The notes beneath the pieces are model-generated. The model was given only the letters and a program-made list of their open reading frames with translations. It was not told the origin of the DNA and did not search any database. The translations under genes were made by a program, and so were the position numbers. Source: Thysanoteuthis rhombus (taxonomy: Eukaryota > Mollusca > Cephalopoda > Oegopsida > Thysanoteuthidae). Taken from it: a stretch of 64,000 nt of DNA. Where the stretch lies: assembly GCA_963457665.1 (NCBI GenBank), contig OY735216.1, forward strand, positions 41,483,294-41,547,293, read 5' to 3'. Of the stretch, positions 57,106 through 64,000 are shown in pieces; positions within the stretch are counted from its first letter, which is position 1; each line of letters starts with the position of its first letter.

Positions 57106-60100
57106 AGGCGAGAGATTTGCTTACTCTATAATCTGGCATGACTCCTTCATTCTCGTGTTTCAGGTAAACAGGTTCGACGCTGAACGATTGACTGATGTCT
57201 TTGCTGTTCTTCACCCTGACAAGACGAAAAAAAAAAAATAAAAAAAAATAAATGAATAACACAATTGCTTCATTGAAAGTTTTGTAGAGATTTTTTTTCG
57301 GATTATTGTCCTCATCTGGGTTGCTTTTTTTTCCAACGCAATGTTTCGGCCGTGAAAGTGAGTGTCTTGACCAAGAACATTGTCGGAATGTCGGGACAAC
57401 AACCCCATTCGATTCGCATGGATGGGATGTACTTATTCCGCCGTCTATAATGCAAGGCTACACCTAGACATAAACGACGGATTGCCATAGAGGACAACGG
57501 CCGGAACGTTGTTTAAAAAGAAAAAAAAAAAAGAAGAAAGAAAAGATTTGGATCGTAATCTGAAAAAGATCTTCAGAGATATGTACCACTCATTCGAAAA
57601 TTCTAACGGAAAGATTGAAATAGTTTTAATTGGAAGAGAACTGTATCTAACAAAAATAGGTCAAATTGAGCGTAGAGAAGAAAAACAGGCGACTTAAGAA
57701 TGATAGTCATGTGCACGCCGAATCAGATCTTATTACATAAACACAAAATACTCACCACATGGCTGAACAATCAAATGTCACTTGCATCCATTTGTGGGGA
57801 TTAAAGTTGAATGAATCAGCGTGCTGGAAGAATAAAATGCAATTTCTTTGGTTAATTTTTCCCTCTTCAAAGATGAATTGACTAAATTCACATGTTGAGC
57901 CACGGAACTAATCTTTTATTATGAGCAATGCGTCCGTCCAACACATTTTAAGAATAAAAAAATCTGTAAAGGGAGATAACTATTAAATGTTAAGGGAGAG
58001 TAGTCTCCCTGGTTTATTTGGAAATATAAATGCGTGAAAATCCGGGCTCATTCTGGTCACATCAGATTAGAGCAGTATAGACTGTGAATAAACAGAGTGG
58101 GAAGTCTGAGTAAAAACAGTTATTTGGGTTTTTCCAATACCGGCGGCTTTTTAGCTCACTGGAAAAAGCAATGCTACGTTGAGGCGGCTGCCCTATCAGT
58201 TGCAGGTTGGATTCCAGGTGCAGCTTCATTTCATATAATTGTTTATTCTATATACGTTGTCTTTGCCAAATGATACATTTCCCGTGTGATAACGGGGGAT
58301 CATTTCAAATAGAGTTTCAATGTTATATAATGCAATTTATTATCATTCTGTTGGATCACATCGATTTCTTAAAAACATAATTGTCGTGAAACAAATAGAG
58401 CAGATATAGACCGTGAATAAACAGGATAAGAATTTGGAGTTAAAACAAAATATATGAACTAAATGAGAGGACTGTGTAGACGTTATAATGAGGAAGGGTG
58501 AGAGAGAAAAGGAATAAACAAAAACTGCCGTCTACAAATAAATAATTGGTTGACATGTAGGTAAATGAATAGCATAATACAGAAGTAAGTTTTATTTCGA
58601 AAAAAATCTCGTAGGGTGTGCATGCGTGCATGTGTGTATGCACCAAGATAGTTCGACAAGTAGCCATTGTACGAAGCTGATATTCGCCATATACACTGAT
58701 CAGCACACAGTGCAATGCCGAGTTTGAAGTTGTTTTGATCGACAGATTTGAGAAATCTAATCAATATAAATAAGTAAAAAAAACTTCAGATTATAGATAT
58801 TTCATCTGAAATTATAGATCTAAATCTAGACATAAGATTGCAATAGACCTAAATTTGGGTATGTTATTTTTAAATTGGTAACACTGAAGAGAAGTAATTG
58901 ACATACTATGAAGCCATAGTTTCGTATAATGGACGGGAATTTATCTTACATGACTATCATGAAAGGCTGCCTCTCAAAAGTCCAATCCTAACTTGTACCT
59001 TGGGACGGGTACTGCCCTAATAAATATTGAAGACTGATCATTCGCGGTAACATAATGCCATGAATGTGTTGTTGAATTAGGATCAAACTAGTCTTAAATT
59101 ACTCTTTGAATAATACAGTTTGGATGCTTTTTCATCCAATATTACATAAACTTTCTTTTGTACATTCATGACCAATATATTTAGTTGCTGAGCAAATATA
59201 TACTGAGTGACTTACTTCCACGCCATCTAAAAGAGGCCGATATTCTTGACAGATGAAGGAACTTCCTGCATAAGCAGCGTCAATATGCATCCATACATCT
59301 TCTTGCTCACCTAAAATCAAACAATGACTTCATAAAAAAAATAGAAGACGGAGAAATTTCATGGGTATTTAAGAACAAATTTCTTACCTACCTCAATAGT
59401 TTTTACCCCATTATATGTACATTAGAATGTACATTTACTGTAAATAATTTTGCTATAAATATGCATCGAAAATCAAGAAAAAGATTGTTAGAGGTCAAAA
59501 ATTGAGGCAAGTATTAACTATACAGAAAGATTATGATATGTATGATGTAAACACTTTGCTTTTGATTTTACTTTGGGAATACCTTTAAAATCAGAAAGAA
59601 ATGTGTCATCCATTGGTTAGGAATTAAGGCTAGTGTTAATGACTGCGGAGAGCTATTATATGTGTCAGCCAAGCCAAACGTTATACTAAGTAGGTTATTC
59701 AAGGTTATTTAAAGTTTATAAAGGTGAAGATTCTCTAAACGCATATCATGATGTTACAGAATGAGCTGATGGTGCCGCAGATCGAAAAAAATTATCTGGA
59801 ATCAGACACCAAAAAGAAAATAGACATTCAAAACCTTCCATTCACTCGAGAAAAACTTTTCATGCAACGTGCACAGAAGAAAATCATACTAAACATCACG
59901 GGGAGATATTATTGCGCAGTATATCAGATAAAAGACGGAAATCATTGAATTAATTAGAAAACGCAATGGGCTGGTCACGCTGCACGAATGACAGACAACC
60001 GCTGGGCATCATGATGCACAACGTGGATCCCCAGAGATCATTTGCGAAACTGTTGCTGGTAAGAAATGAGAAGGCGTGACGAATTAGACATTCATAAAGT

Positions 60101-60880
60101 ATTGACTCTGCGACACTCATAATAGAGAGGTCAGGCAAATCTTGGGAAAGGTCTATGTCCAACAATGGACGCTAAAGACTGATTATGATGACGGTGATGG
60201 TGATGATGATGATAAGACTCTTCCAAGTTCTAAAATTGAAAATATACTTACAGACAAGTCCAATTTCTTTACAGTTGTCGAACGCACAGGAAGAAGTGGT
60301 CCCTAAAGTGGCACATACCTGAAAAAGAAAAAGAAACATTGATTTTCCCCTTCACATACATACACTCTACGAGCAAAATATATCTTGCAAGAGATCTCGT
60401 TTACAACTCCGGGGCAATTGAATAGCTTGCAGAATATCTCGTCAACAGCTCCGAGATATAGAGATATTTCGCGAGATTCAGTGAAAATATGGGGTTTGAT
60501 CAAATACTCACAAAAAATGGCGTCAGTCCTTTCGCTCTGTCCTCTTCAATTGCTTTCTTCAGTGTATCTCCACGCAACGCTTGCTTTTCATCAGTGTCAA
60601 GGATTCGATACTTGACTAACGCAATCATATATGCCCGTTCCACCGATGAATGAGACTGAAAGACAGGGGGACAAAGCTTTTATTAACAGTTTTTTCTCTT
60701 TCTTGAAATAAAAAAAAAATCGAACAAGACAAAACAGTTTTTAAAGTGATATATCCCAATTTTTATCTGGAACATAATTCTGCTTGCTCCCGCCAGAGAA
60801 GTCGAGACCAGGACTTTAATTCTACTTGATACTACAATTGCATAATAACACCAAAAGATGAAAGGAATGTTAGGTAGTGG

Positions 60881-60972
<92 letters not shown>

Positions 60973-63152
60973 TTAATAAAGGGGTAGGACGAGACAGCGC
61001 TGAAAAGGTGTTTGTAAAAGGTTTGGAAGGGGGAGTGCGATGAATGATAGTAACTTAACGAGAGGGTAGAAAGGGAGGAGGATGAAAGAAATTTAGGTGG
61101 TTTATAAAAGGAAGAGCGAAGATAGAAAAAAATTTGGTATTTTAATGAGAGAAAAAGAGAGAAGAGGAAAATAGGTAATTTACTGAGGACGATTTTTGCA
61201 TTTGAAACTAATCCATGTTTGTGTAGAATTTAAATGAAAATGTTGGAAAGGATAAGGGGGAGAGTCATAAAATACAGGTGAAGGAGTAGAAAGTGCCCAG
61301 GCATGAGATTATCTTTATCATGAAGTTTAGCGACTTTCTTTCAATTTTTGACTAATGTTTCTCCCTTATTAATTTCAGTTTCTTTTTATCATTTTATGGC
61401 CACCGGTAAAAAGCGTAGATTACAAAATAATGAGCCTTCGGTGAAACTGCCTTACCGGTTAGGCTACGAAGGCCTACAGACTGCAAAAGCTCAAATTTAG
61501 CCATATGGCTCCCATTCTGTTTTCCCCGAACTCTCGGTTCGCTGTCATCTTTCGATGTTAGTATGCAATTGTAATATCAGTTCCAATATTAGGTGTGCTT
61601 GCATCCTGCCAACGGGATGGTCATAAAAACTTGTAAGAATGAAGTCCTGGTCTCAACCGGACTTGAAATTACGCTGAAGTTCGCAATGGAAATTAAGACT
61701 TCGCCACCGGCTCTTTATACTCCATTGGGAGTTGTCTCTTGAGAGAGAGGCGCTTCATTTCCTACAGTTACCAATCATTGGATCTCAGACGCAGGCAAAA
61801 AACAAGATTTTTCAGAGACTATCAAAACACAACCTTCCTGTTTGGCTTGGTGTTGGGCTAAGCCAAGCTCATTAAATATCTGTAGCTTTGATCAAGTGCA
61901 TAGCCCGTAAGGAGAGAGAAATAGTCTCTTTTACCAGAGATGGTTGCAAATAAAGATGATGGCACAGAAGTCGTTGGGATTGGTCGACTGGAACGACGTA
62001 GCAGTAGAAAGAAGTTAAAAAATCCGATCATCTCTTGGAATGATAATGACTCATTCGCAAAATTACAGAAGGTATCTTCTATATGGATTGTACACCTGGA
62101 GAAGGCTCCAGAATGGACCGACCGAAACGCTGTGGTAGCAACAAAAGTAACAAAACGAATGAATTCAATCGTCAAGACAACTCTTTGGATGGCAATGACT
62201 TATTCTGGAAATTTCAAAAAGTATCTTTCATACGGATTGTACGCAGAGTTGAATTCAACAGTGATGGGGCTTATCGCATAACATTTTTTAGGGACACTAC
62301 TATTTTTGTATTCAGCAATTGTTTTCGAAGAAATTAAAACAAAGATGAAATGCATTGTTTTTTTTATCAAATTTTCAACTAGTTTTTACCTTCATTTTAA
62401 TTTTAGTTAGAACTGAAGGTGTGATTCCGATTGTTACCCGAGGCTTCCTCTAAGTTCCGAACACGATGTTATTCGTTGCAATAGTGACAATGGCTCGATT
62501 TGAAAGTGGTAAACCCCACCCCTCAGCTAAAATAAAGATTGAAACTAGTCGAAAATCGAATAAAAATAACGTGTTACAATACTTCATCCAATCATAACGA
62601 AGCTTGAAAAATTAGATATTCATAAAATTATGATGTTTGATATAACGGATAGTCCTTTTTGGATCAATAATCTATCTCTATGTACAATAATGAATCCACA
62701 AAAAATTTATTCGAGACATTTTATTTTTTCACCCGCTATAAATTAAATTTACTTTTTAAGACACATTTTTGTGGCCCCTTAAATTCATTTGCAACGTGTG
62801 AAGCGGCGCTGTTTTCATTGCCTTGAAAACAACTATGATTGTATACTTGAAGGAATCTGTAGAATTTATTGACGTAAACATGATTTTAACAAGCAATAAA
62901 AAAATACCTAAATGAATGGACTCAATAGTCCGAACAATGTATCTTATTACCTGGTATTATAATAAACTGATGAGGGGACTGGGTCTATTTTGTTTTTAAT
63001 TGACTCCCCTTTCTTACCTGTCTCGATGTGTATGCTATTATCTTGGTGAGTGCTACACCATCTTCCATGCCGGGATTTTTCTCTTTAATTCTATTAAGGT
63101 ATTTCGTCCTCGCTGAAAGAACAGCAACAAGAGTCGCTTCACTGGCCGTACC
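53068..63152 (-). CDS. Aromatic L-amino acid decarboxylase-type enzyme (DDC/TDC), 3' nine exons; 5' end outside window
   Basis: The minus-strand exons are 63018-63152, 60512-60655, 60252-60318, 59216-59310, 57756-57823, 57125-57215, 56008-56106, 55434-55535 and 53068-53265. They join in frame to 332 aa and a stop, matching the C-terminal two thirds of the roughly 480-aa animal DDC family. The family catalyses PLP-dependent decarboxylation of aromatic amino acids (DOPA, 5-HTP, tyrosine or histidine) in the cytosol to make amine transmitters. Key residues are present: the PLP-stacking His in SHSSVER, the Asp in HIDAAYAG, the Schiff-base Lys in NPHKW, and the catalytic Tyr of the mobile loop in VYLKHENEG. 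The Gly in [10 protein letters not shown], where histidine decarboxylases have Ser, favours DDC or tyrosine decarboxylase over HDC. DDC and TDC cannot be told apart by eye. No frameshift or stop interrupts it, so it is probably functional. Confidence 0.93.
53708..53771. repeat. (CA)n(TA)n compound microsatellite
   Basis: About 18 CA units run into about 13 TA units in decarboxylase intron H-I. Confidence 0.95.
54060..54257 (+). repeat. Interspersed repeat family B, left half of a split copy
   Basis: GACAGCATTTGTCAACATTTG, a TTTCCAAATGATTTTTTAAG-like stretch, CCCATTGAAACA, AATAAAACGAAAAGTACC and AAAAAGTTGT match 56.47-56.62 kb in order, up to the microsatellite. The matching right half resumes at about 55.03 kb. 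Confidence 0.7.
54258..54289. repeat. (CA)n microsatellite
   Basis: The left-flanking CA tract of the inverted SINE pair. A CA/TA tract also flanks the right side. Confidence 0.95.
54290..54545 (-). mobile_element. tRNA-derived SINE, minus copy of an inverted pair
   Basis: Reading the minus strand from 54545: a head with A-box-like TTTAGTATAATGATAGG and B box GGTTCAATTCC (54461-54471), then AATTGTTTATTCTATTTACG, a TGATTTATCAACCGTGTAA stretch, GGAAATCATTTCAGATAAG and ACATTCTGTCGGACCA-like sequence to the CA tract. Its tail pairs with the plus copy at 54.72-54.95 kb. Confidence 0.85.
54715..54950 (+). mobile_element. tRNA-derived SINE, plus copy of an inverted pair
   Basis: The head carries A-box-like TTTGGCTCAATAGTAAGAG (54722-54740) and B box GGTTTGATTCC (near 54778). 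The tail is TTGTTTATTCTATTTACGTT, GTCTAGGC, GATCATTTCAAA and TTATAATCATTCTGTCGTA, then CA/TA repeats. About 170 bp separate it from the minus copy, so the transcript of this intron can fold into a long stem. Confidence 0.85.
54951..55030. repeat. (CA)n(TA)n compound microsatellite
   Basis: CA units with one AACA interruption, then about 20 TA units, at the right edge of the inverted SINE pair. Confidence 0.95.
55035..55260 (+). repeat. Interspersed repeat family B, right half of a split copy
   Basis: AATATTCATAAACACTGTATAGTC, CTTGTATTTTCTTTATTTC, ATGACGTAGTGTGACAT and CTTTTTCTTTGTACAC parallel 56.65-56.82 kb directly after that copy's microsatellite. Confidence 0.7.
55434..55535 (-). CDS. 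Decarboxylase exon H
   Basis: ATTTTGCAG|GAC starts the exon and AAAG|GTATGT ends it; 34 codons in phase 0. It encodes [20 protein letters not shown], then [14 protein letters not shown], the conserved SRFE--E--(M/L)GLVCFRLK region, with Ala in place of the usual Gly. Confidence 0.93.
55536..56007 (-). other. Decarboxylase intron G-H with GA and TA microsatellites
   Basis: It contains (TA)n(GA)n at 55677-55743 and (TA)n at about 55937-55962 followed by GAGAGAGA. The rest is AT-rich with no other recognisable content. Confidence 0.9.
56008..56106 (-). CDS. Decarboxylase exon G
   Basis: CTTTTGACAG|CAT to ACAG|GTAAAT; 33 codons. It encodes [20 protein letters not shown], then [13 protein letters not shown]. 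The Gly before RRFRSLK is at the position where histidine decarboxylases carry a substrate-specific Ser. Confidence 0.94.
56107..57124 (-). other. Decarboxylase intron F-G with a full family B repeat
   Basis: 56440-56900 is an uninterrupted family B copy with a small central CA/TA tract (56624-56645). It is the reference for recognising the split copy in intron H-I. A (TG)n(AG)n tract occupies 57074-57106, next to exon F's donor. Confidence 0.75.
57125..57215 (-). CDS. Decarboxylase exon F (mobile catalytic loop)
   Basis: CTTGTCAG|GGTG to TAGA|GTAAGC. One base completes Trp, then 30 codons include [20 protein letters not shown]. This is the flexible active-site loop whose Tyr protonates the quinonoid intermediate in DDC. 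The Tyr is conserved here. Confidence 0.94.
57290..57535. mobile_element. Fold-back element related to the 17.3-kb copy
   Basis: The left end ATTGTCCTCATCTGGGTTGC, TTTTTTTTCCAACGCAATGTTTCGGCCGTG is mirrored by AACGGCCGGAACGTTGTTTAAAAAG at the right end. The interior has further short inverted words (GTCGG, CGACGG). The terminal motif is the same as at 17.3 kb. No ORF encodes a transposase. Confidence 0.55.
57756..57823 (-). CDS. Decarboxylase exon E (PLP lysine)
   Basis: ATTCTTCCAG|CAC to CATGTG|GTGAGT; 22 codons plus two bases. It encodes [20 protein letters not shown], then AM. The Lys in NPHKW is the Schiff-base residue for PLP. NPHKW (not NPSKW) again favours DDC/TDC over HDC. Confidence 0.95.
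58140..58385 (+). mobile_element. tRNA-derived SINE, solo plus copy
   Basis: A-box-like TTAGCTCACTGG (58151-58162) and B-box-like GGTTGGATTCC (58205-58215), then TTGTTTATTCTATATACGTT, GTCTTTGCC, ATGATACATT, GGGGATCATTTCAAA and TTATCATTCTGTTGGATC. It lies in decarboxylase intron D-E (57824-59215). The rest of that intron shows no other feature. Confidence 0.85.
59216..59310 (-). CDS. Decarboxylase exon D (PLP-binding Asp)
   Basis: GATTTTAG|GTG to GGAA|GTAAGT; two bases complete Cys, then 31 codons: [20 protein letters not shown], then [11 protein letters not shown]. The Asp of HIDAAYAG binds the PLP ring nitrogen in this enzyme class. Reading through the donor leads quickly into a non-family frame. 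Confidence 0.95.
59845..60215 (+). mobile_element. Non-LTR retrotransposon 3' end in decarboxylase intron C-D
   Basis: [33 protein letters not shown] (about 59968-60005), CTCATAATAGAGAGGTCAGG, TCTTGGGAAAGGTCTATGTC and CAACAATGGACGCTAAA match the other copies and end in a GATGATGATGAT tail (60186-60213). It is 5'-truncated and decayed. Confidence 0.8.
60252..60318 (-). CDS. Decarboxylase exon C
   Basis: CTTTTTCAG|GTA to GTCT|GTAAGT; 22 codons plus one base. It encodes [20 protein letters not shown], then LV, the ATLGTT block that contacts the PLP phosphate and ring. Confidence 0.94.
60512..60655 (-). CDS. Decarboxylase exon B
   Basis: GTCTTTCAG|TCT to TTTTTT|GTGAGT; 48 codons. It begins [15 protein letters not shown], where the His stacks on PLP, and ends AKGLTPFF. 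The usual 'AHSSVERAG' is SHSSVERAY here, a conservative local change. Confidence 0.94.
60885..60969. repeat. (GA)n microsatellite, about 85 bp
   Basis: An uninterrupted GA tract, the longest purine mirror repeat in the window, in decarboxylase intron A-B. The transcribed (minus) sense is (TC)n. Confidence 0.95.
62560..62830 (+). repeat. Interspersed repeat family C
   Basis: Collinear with 47.47-47.72 kb (GGATCAATAATCTATC, TTATTCGAGACATTT, TTTTTAAGACACATTTTTGTGG, GCGCTGTTTTC). Confidence 0.6.
63018..63152 (-). CDS. Decarboxylase exon A (first exon in window)
   Basis: TTCTTTCAG|GGT to ACAG|GTAAG; 45 codons. It encodes [20 protein letters not shown], then a variable stretch and KIIAYTSRQ. The family has about 145-150 residues before this point; those exons must lie to the right of the window. 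Confidence 0.94.
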
Positions 63153-64000
63153 CTGAAAGAATAGAAAGGATCTAGATAATCTTCCTTTGGATGGAATAGA
63201 GTGTAAACAAAGTGCGAAAGAGGCTTGTCAAGAGTAATGGGATAACTATGTATTTAGAGCAAACAAATGAAAAATACTACGACATGCAAATTAAAGACTG
63301 CAGCAAACTACCTGGAAAATAAAGCGAGCGAATTAAAAAAAACATGAAAACTGGATCGATGAAAAAGTATGATTGAATTATTTATTTACTGCTTCGATCA
63401 CTGCAAATGATGATTTTTTGGACTAAATAAGAAGAAACTTATATCTTAATAAAACTCATGGGCTATTTTCACTCAGTCTCCACCAAAAGCTAACGCCCCC
63501 CACCAAAGCCCAAACTAAATTTAATTTCCTTTTGTCGAAACCGAAAATCTGGGCCTGTGAGAAGTGCCACGCCATCTGAATTTCTGTTACGCTATTAAAA
63601 ACCAACCCAACATGCATATTCAATAGACTTAGAGGAAATTAAAAAAAAATGAAAATAAGGTTTGAGAAGAGACATTTTTAAAGGTTTTAAAGGAGGGGTT
63701 TATATACAATGTATATATAATGCCATAGTAGAACCTTACTTCCCGGCCATATTTATATATTCTTATTCGATATGTTTGTTTATAATTCTTTAAGGAGCTT
63801 GAATTGAAGGGACAAGTCTTCAGGGTATAAAAAGTGAAAAGGAGACTTCTAAAGAGTTAAAAATGATGGTAGACTTTCCCATTTGAAGAGTCTAAAGCCA
63901 AGGGAAACTTTTTTCCCTTGAAGAGATTAAAAGTAAACAAGTACTTTTAAGGGTCAAAAAATAAAAGGAGACCTTTACCCCTCCTGTAAAGGGTCGAAAG
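63153..64000 (-). other. Decarboxylase intron upstream of exon A, with a degenerate tandem repeat
   Basis: No upstream coding exon (GGG-IQ-type end) could be found before the window edge. 63650-63745 is an interspersed fragment resembling 52.15-52.26 kb (TTTTAAAG-AGG-TT-TAT---CAATGTA-ATAA-GC). From about 63800 to 64000 are four to five diverged 35-45-bp units of the AGACTTT-CCC-TTGAAGAGTCTAAAAG type. Confidence 0.65.

Larger units (their letters stand above)
60656..63017 (-). other. Decarboxylase intron A-B
   Basis: It contains (GA)n at 60885-60969 within a purine-rich 60.85-61.28 kb stretch, a repeat matching 16.75 kb (61610-61750), an AT-rich ORF-bearing but domain-free stretch (61.86-62.34 kb) and a family C repeat (62.56-62.83 kb). 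Confidence 0.8.

Noticed and set aside
61858..62337. Overlapping 105-113-codon ORFs on both strands
   Set aside because: They lie inside a decarboxylase intron, overlap each other on both strands and show no family motif. Chance openness is the simplest reading.
63018..63152. Assignment of the decarboxylase as histidine decarboxylase
   Set aside because: NPHKW and the Gly in LGRRFRSLK match DDC/TDC-type enzymes; histidine decarboxylases typically carry Ser at both diagnostic places.
1..64000. CRISPR array, phage genes, bacterial operon or prokaryotic defence system
   Set aside because: Repeats are microsatellites or transposon relics. Coding DNA is in spliced exons, and no prokaryotic gene cluster or regularly spaced short direct repeats with unique spacers were seen.

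Overview
This window is eukaryotic, AT-rich and intron-rich, and it is crowded with microsatellites, tRNA-derived SINEs and decayed transposons. The gene families, the long introns, the SINE style and the repeat load suggest a mollusc, most likely a cephalopod. The organism is an inference, because no species-diagnostic sequence was checked. No prokaryotic operon, CRISPR array or phage module is present. Most open reading frames here are chance or microsatellite translations. The real coding information lies in short exons bounded by GT-AG splice sites.

Three protein-coding genes can be assembled. (1) 308-30378, minus strand: a complete four-exon PXMP4/PMP24 gene (peroxisomal membrane protein 4, Tim17/22/23/Pmp24 family), 201 aa. 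Its introns are about 3.9, 24.2 and 1.3 kb, and exon 2 is only 63 bp. (2) 34045-39247, plus strand: a two-exon gene for a 205-aa myeloid leukemia factor (MLF) family protein with a divergent N-terminal third. It is arranged head to head with PXMP4, with 3.7 kb between the start codons. (3) 53068-63152, minus strand: the last nine exons (332 aa) of a group II PLP-dependent aromatic amino acid decarboxylase (DDC/tyrosine decarboxylase type). Its 5' exons lie beyond the right edge. MLF and the decarboxylase converge across about 13.8 kb of repeat-filled intergenic DNA. All splice phases match and all introns are GT-AG. Nothing suggests that the three genes share a pathway.

The remaining DNA is mobile-element debris. 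It includes: tRNA-derived SINEs, three sets of which are inverted, head-to-head pairs inside introns; two copies of a fold-back (MITE-like) element; four 3' ends of one non-LTR retrotransposon, each ending in an ATG-type repeat, one of them split by a second retroelement; a Jerky/Tigger-type transposase relic; a decayed copy of a multicopy invertebrate gene family recognisable by an ITGCDTT motif and a Cys-rich tail; and several local tandem repeats. One tandem array, in the MLF intron, repeats an AAGATGGCG (YY1-like) core.

I found no clear new molecular system. The most interesting structures are the intronic inverted SINE hairpins (potential dsRNA/ADAR editing substrates), the YY1-like tandem array just downstream of MLF exon 1, and the CCAAT/CCACG cluster upstream of PXMP4.
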